From assembly GCF_002101965.1 (NCBI RefSeq), contig NZ_LQQA01000009.1, positions 124,001 through 188,000 on the forward strand: DNA of 64,000 nucleotides, given 5' to 3'. This document shows positions 57,082 to 64,000 of this stretch, piece after piece (position 1 is the stretch's first letter; each line of letters begins with the position of its first letter). The notes beneath the pieces were generated by a model. It did no database searches and was not told the DNA's origin. It saw only the letters and a list, made by a program, of their open reading frames with translations. The stretch comes from Mycolicibacterium wolinskyi (lineage in GTDB: Bacteria; Actinomycetota; Actinomycetes; Mycobacteriales; Mycobacteriaceae). A program made the translations under genes and the position numbers.

Positions 57082-59490
57082 TCAGCGGGCGGCTTTACGG
57101 CGTCCACGCACACCCGGCTCGGTTCCGATGACCCCGTCGTCGATCAGCGCGGCGATCTGATCGCCCGTCATGCCCAGCGCCGTGAGGATCTCGTGGTTGT
57201 GCTCGCCCAGCAGCGGCGCCGGGGCCCGGTGGAAATCCCGCGGTCCGTTCCCGAGTCGCACGGGCACGGTGCTGTGCGGAGCGGCGAGGTTCACCGGGTG
57301 CCCGACGTGTTCGAAGAATCGACGATGTCGCAACTGCGCCAACTCCAGTTGTCGATGTGGTTGCATCACTTTGGCGACCGGAACACCGGCGGCCCACAGC
57401 GTGTCGACGATGTCGTCGCCGCGCCGCGGCAGACACCAGGCAGCCAGCTTCTCGTCGATCAGATCGTGACGGGCGCGGCGGCCCGCGGCGGTGGCCAGTC
57501 GGGGATCGGCCGCCCAGTCCGGGCGCCCGAGTGCCTCGCGTAGAGCCTCCCACTGCGCATCGGTGCTCGCCGCGATCGCGACCCAGCTGTCGGCGCGGTC
57601 GAACTCGTCGATATCGGCTGTCTGGTAGAGGTTCTGCGGTGCGGCCGCGGGCCCGCGATTGCCATCGCGCTGCAGCAGCGAGCCGTACGCCGTGTACTCG
57701 ATGACCTGCTCGGCGGCGATATTGAGGGCGGCGTCCACCATCGCCGCTTCGATGAGGACCCCCTCGCCCGTGCGCCGCCGATGCTCAAGCGCGAGCATCA
57801 GCGCGTTGAACGCGTGGATGCCCGCGTTCGGGTCGCCGACCGAATAGGGTTCGAACGGTGTCCGGTCGGGAAAGCCGGTGAGCCAGCTCAGGCCGGACGC
57901 ATCCTCGATGATGTAGGCGAATGCCGGATTGTCGCGCCACGGCCCGTCCAGCCCGAAACCGGGCATGCGCAGCATGACGATGTCGTCACGCAATGCGCGC
58001 ACGGATTCGAAGTCCAGCCCGATCTGGTCGATGACCCGCGGCGTGAAATTCTCCACCACCACGTCTGACCGGGCGATCAGGCGCCGCAACACGTCTCGCC
58101 CCTGCTCGGTCTGGAAGTCGAGGGTGAGGCCCTTCTTGTTGGTGTTGAGCGCACTGAAAATGGGCGAACGCTCCCACCACTGTTCCTCACTGGCCGGGAT
58201 TCCGGCGATCAGCCGCGTGCCGTCGGGCCGGGCCGTCGATTCCAGGTGGATCACTTCGGCGCCGAGCATGCCCAACAGGTGTGTGCAGGATGGGCCTGCC
58301 CAGAACGTCGTCATGTCGAGCACCCGCAGGCCGCTGAACGGCAGACGGTCACGGTCCGGGGCCCGGCCGGGCACGGCCCGCGGCGACAACCCCTGTGCAC
58401 GTATTTCGGCGGTGTGCTCACCCAGGCGAGGGGCCGCCATGGGCGGGGTCAGCGCGACCCCGCTCAGCCGATACGGGTGAGCGGGTTGCAGAAACCCGTC
58501 CGGATGACGCACGAACGCACCGCGTTCGACGAAATGATCCATCGCCGTGACGTTCTCGCCATTGCCGACGGGCGAATTCGGGATCCGAAACGCCGACGCG
58601 AGGTCCCGGACGTCGTCGACCTTCTGGTCGCGCAGCCACTCGTACAACTCCTCGGCGTGCAGGTTCGCCTGTTCGGTGATGGTGAGCTCGGTGGTCTCGT
58701 CGATCCACTCGTCGTGGCCCGACATCGCGCACAGATCCCACCACTGCTGTGCCGTCCCGCAACCGAGCGCGACCAGACCGTCGGCGGCCTGCGCGACGCC
58801 GGGCACGGTGGGCCGCCGTTCGGTGCGCCAGGGCCGGCCCAGCATTTCGAAATAGGTGACCGGATAGTAGGTCAAGCCGAGGATCTGGGCTTCCAGCTTC
58901 GACAGGTCGATGAGCTCGCCGTGCCCGTCGCGCTGGGCCCGCGCGCGGAAGGCCAGCGTCATCGCGGCCGCGTAAGCACCCGCGAGCCAGTCCCCCACCT
59001 GACCGCCGATCGACACCGGCGCCCGGTCCTGGCTGCCGCGGCCGATCCCGATCGCGCCACCGGACCAGGCCTGCAGGGTGAACTCGGTCGCCGGTTTGTC
59101 GCTCCACGGCCCGTCCAGCCCGAACGGCGTAATGGTCGTGACGATCAGGTGCGGGTGGCGACGGTGGAGATCCTCCGGTGCCACCCGCTGTGCGACCGTG
59201 GATTCCGGGGACCACAGGACGGCATCGGCCGACGCGACGAGACGGTCTAGGAATGCGAAATCGTCGGGCTCGACCACCACACTGCGGGTGCCACCGGCCA
59301 GGAAGCCGAACAGCGCGCTGTCGCCGTCGAACGCCGCGCCCGATGCCGACCACCGGCGTAGCGGATCGCCCTCCGGTGATTCGACTTTGACGACGTCGGC
59401 GCCGCCGTCGGTGAGGATCCTGATGGCGTACGCCCCGGCGATCCCGCTCGTCAGGTCGATGACGGCGTAGCCGGTCAGTGGTGAGCTCAT
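57082..59490 (-). CDS. Double CaiB/BaiF CoA-transferase (two domains fused)
   Basis: An 802-residue chain with two complete family III CoA-transferase units: catalytic Asp167 in GGQVGDWLAG and Asp553 in YSVGDPNAG. The second unit begins near residue 390 (LRVLDMTTFWAGPS). Single-domain members work as interlocked dimers, so this may be an intramolecular dimer. The two halves are divergent, so one may bind the acceptor and the other the donor. The first half also lacks a few of the usual VKVE...R residues. ATG at 59490, 4 bases from the hydratase stop. Confidence 0.94.
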   Translation of the reverse strand: MSSPLTGYAVIDLTSGIAGAYAIRILTDGGADVVKVESPEGDPLRRWSASGAAFDGDSALFGFLAGGTRSVVVEPDDFAFLDRLVASADAVLWSPESTVAQRVAPEDLHRRHPHLIVTTITPFGLDGPWSDKPATEFTLQAWSGGAIGIGRGSQDRAPVSIGGQVGDWLAGAYAAAMTLAFRARAQRDGHGELIDLSKLEAQILGLTYYPVTYFEMLGRPWRTERRPTVPGVAQAADGLVALGCGTAQQWWDLCAMSGHDEWIDETTELTITEQANLHAEELYEWLRDQKVDDVRDLASAFRIPNSPVGNGENVTAMDHFVERGAFVRHPDGFLQPAHPYRLSGVALTPPMAAPRLGEHTAEIRAQGLSPRAVPGRAPDRDRLPFSGLRVLDMTTFWAGPSCTHLLGMLGAEVIHLESTARPDGTRLIAGIPASEEQWWERSPIFSALNTNKKGLTLDFQTEQGRDVLRRLIARSDVVVENFTPRVIDQIGLDFESVRALRDDIVMLRMPGFGLDGPWRDNPAFAYIIEDASGLSWLTGFPDRTPFEPYSVGDPNAGIHAFNALMLALEHRRRTGEGVLIEAAMVDAALNIAAEQVIEYTAYGSLLQRDGNRGPAAAPQNLYQTADIDEFDRADSWVAIAASTDAQWEALREALGRPDWAADPRLATAAGRRARHDLIDEKLAAWCLPRRGDDIVDTLWAAGVPVAKVMQPHRQLELAQLRHRRFFEHVGHPVNLAAPHSTVPVRLGNGPRDFHRAPAPLLGEHNHEILTALGMTGDQIAALIDDGVIGTEPGVRGRRKAAR

Positions 59491-59494
59491 GTGC

Positions 59495-60454
59495 CTATTC
59501 GGGTTTGTTGCGGTTCTTCTTGCTCAAGCGGAAATCCGGCGGGAACTTGCTGTCGTTGTCGTTGACCGCGCCGGACAACCCGCTGTCGATCGCCTCGAAC
59601 ATGTCGAGGTCGTCGTCACCGTCATTGGCCACCCCGTTGCCCATCGACTCGAAGAAGGCGCTCAGCAGGCTGCCCATGTACTCGCCCTGGTGCTGCTTGA
59701 ACACCTCGAAGAACAGCTTCTGCTGAAAGACGGTGTCAACCGGACGGTTTCGTGCACACGCCCGGGCATACTTCTCCGTCTCGGCTTCCAGCTGATCCCG
59801 AGGTACCACCTTGTTCAGGAAGTTGCAGTCGTACATCTCCGCGGCGGTGAACGGCCGGCCGGTGAACACCATCTCCTGGAACTTGCGCAGCCCCATCATC
59901 TGAACCCACGTCCACATGCGCGGGCCCCAGCCGTGATACCGGAACGACGGATGCCCGAACAGGGCATCGTCGGACGAGATCACCAGATCTGCGTCGGCAC
60001 ACTGATAGAAGTGCCAGCCGTAGCAGTATCCCTTGGCCTCGACGATGCTGATCTTCTTGAAGTCCTGCAGCGCCCGGTTACCGGCCTGCGAGTTGGCGTA
60101 CCAGGCGCTGATGGTGGCTCCGTTGCGGAACGTGCCCTTCGGTGGGTAGGTCACCTCCCCGACGCCATCGTCCTCCAGCCGCAGCTCCGCCAACCGCACC
60201 GCCGGATTGTCGTTGCCCTCCATGAATTCCGGCAGGTCGGCACCGCTGCCCAGGTTGTCGCCGACACCGCGGATGATCACCACCTTGACGTCGTTGTCGG
60301 CGTTGGCCGCGCGCAGCACGTCCGCATACCGCAGCCGTGCCATCGACGTCGGCGCGTTCAGGAATTCCGGCCGGTTGAACGTGATGGTGGCGATCTTGGT
60401 CTTGGGGTCTTTGTCGTAGAGGATGATCTCCTCCGGCTTCGGGCGATCCGCCAT
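59495..60454 (-). CDS. Enoyl-CoA hydratase/isomerase family, long form
   Basis: A 319-residue crotonase-fold protein, about 60 longer than usual, with an insertion near residue 90-130. The oxyanion strands are GVGDNLGSGADLPEF and AKGYCYGWHFYQCADADL; the second is atypical (the usual GG is GW). Known catalytic Glu positions are not obvious, so lyase or C-C hydrolase activity is possible. ATG at 60454 with AAGGAGC upstream. Confidence 0.88.
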   Translation of the reverse strand: MADRPKPEEIILYDKDPKTKIATITFNRPEFLNAPTSMARLRYADVLRAANADNDVKVVIIRGVGDNLGSGADLPEFMEGNDNPAVRLAELRLEDDGVGEVTYPPKGTFRNGATISAWYANSQAGNRALQDFKKISIVEAKGYCYGWHFYQCADADLVISSDDALFGHPSFRYHGWGPRMWTWVQMMGLRKFQEMVFTGRPFTAAEMYDCNFLNKVVPRDQLEAETEKYARACARNRPVDTVFQQKLFFEVFKQHQGEYMGSLLSAFFESMGNGVANDGDDDLDMFEAIDSGLSGAVNDNDSKFPPDFRLSKKNRNKPE

Positions 60455-60503
60455 CAACGGGCTCCTTTGCAGCAGTGACGAATTCGTGGACGGACCGGCG
60501 CGG

Positions 60504-61640
60504 TCAGCCGAGGGCGGCGGCGCCGCTGACCGAGGGTGTGTGCGTCAGGACGTGGGGACCGTCGCTGCCGATCACCACGGCGTCGCGGGTGAACACCGCA
60601 CCGACGCCCGGCTCCCACACGTACGCGGTCAGCGCGAGCACCATGCCGTCTTCGAGTGCATCGCGCTCGGCGGTGGCCCGCAGATCTGGCGACACCACCG
60701 GCGGGTCGAAGCCGAGGCCGAGACCGTGGGCGACCGGCATGGCCGGCAGTCTCTCACCGGCCTGCTGGTAGGCATCCAGCAGCGCACTCGTCGTAGTGCC
60801 GGGCCGGCAGACGTCGAGCAGCCTGTCCCACAGCTCATCTCGGCGCCGGTACAGCGCACGCACCGCGTCCGTCGGCTCACCGACGTAGTGCGTGCGGGCG
60901 ACCTCGCCGACATACCCGTCGGCCAGCACACCCGCCGACAACGCCACCAAATCACCGTCACGTACCGTGCCGTCGCCGTCCGCGCGACGCCATGGATGCT
61001 CCTTCGAGGTCACCCACGCCGCATCCTGGGTCGCCGGGGTACTCACGCCACCGGCGGCCTCGGCCTCCAGCAGGGCGCCGGCCAACGACTGCTCGGTGGT
61101 GCCGTCGGTCAGTTCGGCCGACGCCTTGGCCAGGCCCTCCTCGGCAACGCGCAGTGCGCGGCGCAGGGCCTCGATCTCCTCCGGTGTCTTGATCCGACGG
61201 GCGTCGCGCATGGCCTGTTCGCCGTCGACGAGTTCGGCCTGCGGGAAGGCCATCGGCAGCAGCTTCGCGAAAGTCGGTGTCAGCGCGTCGGTCCCGACCC
61301 GGCGCGCGGTGTCGGTGCCCTTGATGTTCTGCAGTACACCGATCAGCGTCATCGGATTCCAGGCCAGTCCATAGAGATTCTCGTGCGGAATCTCCTCGGG
61401 TATGCCCTCGTCCCACGTGCTGTTCAGGTGGATCTCACCGGTGGCGCGCACGAACGTGCAGATCGGCCCGAACGGCCGGGTGCCCACGACCCACAACTGC
61501 GGCGCACCGGAGATGTAACGCACGTTGGCCTGCCGGCCCAGTACCAGCACGTCGAGGTCGTACGCCTCCATCTGCGCGATGGCGCGCTCCCGGCGGCTCA
61601 CCCGCAAGGCCCGGCCGTCGGCCTCGATATCAATTCCCAC
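60504..61640 (-). CDS. M24-fold protein without metal ligands
   Basis: A 378-residue pita-bread-fold protein (aminopeptidase P/creatinase group). Of the five metal ligands only the His in VAHGLGLGF is kept; the others read Ser (ALSAGV), Glu (GEVART), Thr (LALTAYV) and Arg (FTRDAVV). So it cannot be an ordinary dinuclear metallopeptidase. Creatinase itself works in this fold without metal, so a hydrolase for a small C-N or C-O substrate is possible, or a structural partner of the next protein. The GTG at 61640 overlaps the upstream gene by 11 bases; GAGG is its ribosome site. Confidence 0.88.
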   Translation of the reverse strand: MGIDIEADGRALRVSRRERAIAQMEAYDLDVLVLGRQANVRYISGAPQLWVVGTRPFGPICTFVRATGEIHLNSTWDEGIPEEIPHENLYGLAWNPMTLIGVLQNIKGTDTARRVGTDALTPTFAKLLPMAFPQAELVDGEQAMRDARRIKTPEEIEALRRALRVAEEGLAKASAELTDGTTEQSLAGALLEAEAAGGVSTPATQDAAWVTSKEHPWRRADGDGTVRDGDLVALSAGVLADGYVGEVARTHYVGEPTDAVRALYRRRDELWDRLLDVCRPGTTTSALLDAYQQAGERLPAMPVAHGLGLGFDPPVVSPDLRATAERDALEDGMVLALTAYVWEPGVGAVFTRDAVVIGSDGPHVLTHTPSVSGAAALG

Positions 61641-62898
61641 TGGACACCTCGTAGGGGTCGTACGGATACGCGGTCAGCGGCATCCAGCCGTTGTCGGTGA
61701 CGACCACGATCTCCTCGCCGCGATAGCCGCCGGTGCCGTCCTCCCACACCACGGGCTCGAACACCAACAACATGCCTGCCGGAAAGACGAAGTTGTCATC
61801 CCACTCCTGGCCGAGGTCCGTTCCGATCATCGGCATTTCGGCCGCGCTCGTGCCGATACCGTGGCCGAGGTAGAAATGGGGCAGCCACGGCTTCTGTCCG
61901 CCCGCGCCCGCGGTAGCCGCCCGCCCGAGGTCACCGCACGTGGCGCCGGCCCGGGTCACCGATAGCACCGCGTCGACGATCCGGCTCCACTTCTCGAACT
62001 GCTCCTGTTGAGCTGCCGTCGGGTCCTGGCCGACGATCCATGTGCGCCCGTGATCGGAGCAGTAGCCGTGGTACGCGATGGACACATCGGTCCACAGCAC
62101 GTCGCCCTGCTGCAGTTCACGCTCGGTCGTCAGCAGCGGCAGCGCGAGGTCACCGGTGGTGGTCCAGGCGCCCTCGGCTCGCGACGCCGGCATGACCTGC
62201 CAGATCGAGTCGAACATGTTGGTCGTGGCGCCGAGTTCGAACGCGTGCCGGACGAATTCGGCGGACAGGTCGATCTGGCGCACGCCGGGTGCCAGAGATT
62301 TCTGGATCTCGGCGACGGCGTGTTCGGTGATCTGACACGCCCGCCGCACGCAGGCGATCTGGTCGATCGTCTTGACGAGCTTCGCCGCACCGACCACCGG
62401 TGCCGCGTCCACCGGCGCGCTGGGAAACAGTGCGCTGCCTGCGCGGCGCATCGCGCCGGTCAACTCGTCGGTCGCGATCGTCGCACCGGCCGAAATGAGC
62501 CCGGCGAAGATCTTCGCGAATTCGGCCACACCCTCGTCGAATTCGAGATAGACCGGCCCGTGCAGGTGATCGTCGGGCAGGCCCGATTCCATTGCCGCAC
62601 CCTCCCGGAACGGCAGGAACAGGTGCGGGTGCTCATCGTCGGCAAGCACGACCGCGACCGGCCGCTCGACGTGTGACAGCCCCGCGTCCGCCAGCGGCCA
62701 GCTGATACCCGTCGCGTACATGACGCTGCCGTTGCCGAGCAGCACCAGCGCGTCAACGCCCTGATCGGCCATTGCGGCGCGCAGGCGCGCACCGACCTCC
62801 CGGCGCATCCGGGCGAAGTCGGGCTCGTCGGGGATGTCGAGCCAGGTGAACCCGGTCCGGGCGATCTGGGTGACGCCAGACTGAGTCGACGTCGTCAT
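61630..62898 (-). CDS. M24-family metallohydrolase, all ligands present
   Basis: A 422-residue M24 protein with the full metal set: Asp in LWTDVSIAYHG, Asp in YCSDHGRT, His in YLGHGIGTS, Glu in LVFEPVVW and Glu in YRGEEIVV. It resembles Xaa-Pro aminopeptidases and dimethylsulfoniopropionate-type or creatinase-like hydrolases. It is directly upstream of its ligand-less paralogue and overlaps it, so a mixed dimer is plausible. ATG at 62898 with GAGG upstream. Confidence 0.92.
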   Translation of the reverse strand: MTTSTQSGVTQIARTGFTWLDIPDEPDFARMRREVGARLRAAMADQGVDALVLLGNGSVMYATGISWPLADAGLSHVERPVAVVLADDEHPHLFLPFREGAAMESGLPDDHLHGPVYLEFDEGVAEFAKIFAGLISAGATIATDELTGAMRRAGSALFPSAPVDAAPVVGAAKLVKTIDQIACVRRACQITEHAVAEIQKSLAPGVRQIDLSAEFVRHAFELGATTNMFDSIWQVMPASRAEGAWTTTGDLALPLLTTERELQQGDVLWTDVSIAYHGYCSDHGRTWIVGQDPTAAQQEQFEKWSRIVDAVLSVTRAGATCGDLGRAATAGAGGQKPWLPHFYLGHGIGTSAAEMPMIGTDLGQEWDDNFVFPAGMLLVFEPVVWEDGTGGYRGEEIVVVTDNGWMPLTAYPYDPYEVSSGN

Positions 62899-62959
62899 GC
62901 GATTGCCTCGCAGGCTCGGCTCCCGCATTTCGGACACATGGTTCGCTCGCAAGCGTCGC

Positions 62960-64000
62960 TCACAGAACCCCCAGGAACTTCTGCACATTCGTGCTGACGA
63001 TCTTGACGGCGTTCTCCGCACCGACCGCGTCCACCACGGTGGCCAGGGACTTCTCCGAATACCCGAACGTGCTCTCGTTGTGGGGGTAGTCGCTGGACCA
63101 CATCACGTTGTCGACGCCGATGTCGTCGATCAGCCGTAGCCCGAGCGGGTCGACCATGAACGAGGCCGCCATGTGCCTGTCCCAGTAGTGCCGGACGTCG
63201 TGCTGGAGTTCGTGGTTGAACATGTGCCGGTAGGACGCGAGCATGTGTTCGGCGTCCTGCAATGCCGTTGGCACCCAGGCGATTCCGCCCTCGAACCAGC
63301 CGATCTTGAGCTTGGGATGACGATCGAGGATGCCGGAGAAGACATACTTGGCGAACTGCTCGCGGAACGAGTCGACATTGACCATCATGCCGACCACGAC
63401 GCTGTTGTTCTCGCACGGGGTCTTGGGCGGCGTCTCGCCGATGTGGTGGCTGACCGGGATGCCCGATGCCTCGATCTCGTCCCAGACGGCGTCCATCGCG
63501 GTGCTGCCGTAGTCGTAGATGTTGCCGTCGTCGTCCTTACCCGGGTTGAGCGGGAGCAGGAACGTCTTGAGGCCCAGCGATTTCAGTTCGTCGAGCGTGC
63601 TGCGCGCGCCCTTGGGGTCCCACCAGTTGATCAGCCCGACACCGTAGAAATGCCCGCCGGACTGTTCCTGCAGGGCGGCGATGTGCTCGTTGTAGATGCG
63701 GAACACCCGCTCCCGCAGCCCCTTGTCGGGGTAGTGGAACAGGGCCAGCACCGCGTTGGGGAACGCCAGTTCCTTGTCTATGCCATCCTCTTTGAGTTCG
63801 CGGATGCGGGCCTCGATGTTGTTCGACGCGGCGCCTGCCAGGTCGTCGTACTGCATCAGCACCCGGCCGAAATCGCCTCCGGTCCAGGCCTTGCCCTTCA
63901 TGCCGACCATGTAGGCGCCGTCCTCGTACCAGATCCGTGGCGCGGCGCCCTTGAGTTCCTCGGGGAAGCGGTCGTAGAAGATGTCGTCGGCCACCGAGAT
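62960..64000 (-). CDS. Amidohydrolase-2 family hydrolase, N-terminus cut by window edge
   Basis: At least 347 residues. The frame is open to the right edge and begins ISVADDIFYDRFP, which matches the ISVDDH motif that lies at the start of this family, so only about 5-15 residues should be missing; the GTG at 63994 is not the true start. PVSHHIGETP, WFEGGIAWVP and MWSSDYPHNES are the other active-site segments. It is the head, or near it, of the operon with the M24 genes 61 bases downstream. Confidence 0.92.
   Translation of the reverse strand: MSVADDIFYDRFPEELKGAAPRIWYEDGAYMVGMKGKAWTGGDFGRVLMQYDDLAGAASNNIEARIRELKEDGIDKELAFPNAVLALFHYPDKGLRERVFRIYNEHIAALQEQSGGHFYGVGLINWWDPKGARSTLDELKSLGLKTFLLPLNPGKDDDGNIYDYGSTAMDAVWDEIEASGIPVSHHIGETPPKTPCENNSVVVGMMVNVDSFREQFAKYVFSGILDRHPKLKIGWFEGGIAWVPTALQDAEHMLASYRHMFNHELQHDVRHYWDRHMAASFMVDPLGLRLIDDIGVDNVMWSSDYPHNESTFGYSEKSLATVVDAVGAENAVKIVSTNVQKFLGVL

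Overview
The window is high-GC, densely packed actinobacterial DNA, most likely from a fast-growing Mycobacterium/Mycolicibacterium. The evidence is frequent 1-8 bp start/stop overlaps and GTG/TTG starts, a mycofactocin-type SDR, luciferase-like (probably F420) oxidoreductases, five P450s with three 3Fe-4S ferredoxins of variable ligand motif, 6-TM HAMP adenylate cyclase, TANNNT -10 boxes placed for leaderless transcripts, and GCGAGCAGACGC-type hairpins. I see no rRNA, tRNA, IS element, integrase or CRISPR array. The species and the substrate cannot be named from sequence alone.

Layout. (A) 1-7125, minus strand: one operon of a cytosolic-looking substrate-binding protein, an AveC-family membrane protein, an SDR, an aldehyde dehydrogenase and two P450s; the last P450 runs off the left edge. 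(B) 7204-9722, minus: a NorQ/CbbQ-type AAA+ ATPase and a NorD-like VWA protein, the signature of a metalloenzyme-activation chaperone. (C) 9832-14314: an SDR, a tandem (two-repertoire) TetR regulator, a DapB-like oxidoreductase and an LLM oxidoreductase. A 16-bp motif, AACCTAANNTTTGTTC, occurs upstream of the operons in A, B and C and looks like one regulon. (D) 14444-26600: a heteromeric acyl-CoA dehydrogenase pair, divergent from amidohydrolase-Rieske-hydrolase genes, then a NuoF-like reductase, a ferredoxin, a DUF35-thiolase-fold fusion (candidate aldolase), a hydrolase and two 3-hydroxyisobutyrate-dehydrogenase-family genes. (E) 26749-31256: two P450-ferredoxin pairs, with three identical-spacing palindromes between their convergent operons. 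(F) 31454-38766: a TetR with an ACAD11-like dehydrogenase, an APH-family kinase and a quinone-reductase-like MDR; a limonene-epoxide-hydrolase-like protein; a fifth P450; another TetR operon. (G) 38883-51809: a complete beta-oxidation-like set (two acyl-CoA dehydrogenases, thiolase, CoA-transferase, SDR, amidohydrolase) divergent from a Rieske oxygenase operon that ends in a second heteromeric acyl-CoA dehydrogenase pair. (H) 51843-64000: adenylate cyclase with an enoyl-CoA hydratase, a TetR behind a tiny leaderless ORF, a mycofactocin SDR, a double CoA-transferase, another hydratase, two M24-fold proteins (one without metal ligands) and an amidohydrolase cut by the right edge.

How it fits together. 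P450s, Rieske oxygenase and dehydrogenases would oxidise a hydrophobic, probably alicyclic or terpenoid/steroid-like carbon skeleton; CoA-transferases would activate it; acyl-CoA dehydrogenases, hydratases, SDRs, thiolase and the DUF35-thiolase fusion would shorten it; amidohydrolase-2 and alpha/beta hydrolases would open rings. A second shared operator, GAGAAT-N3-ATTCTC, lies at the divergent promoters at 16.7, 45.9, 54.2 and 55.0-55.3 kb and links D, G and H, probably through the TetR at 54358. The roles of individual enzymes in one pathway are inference.
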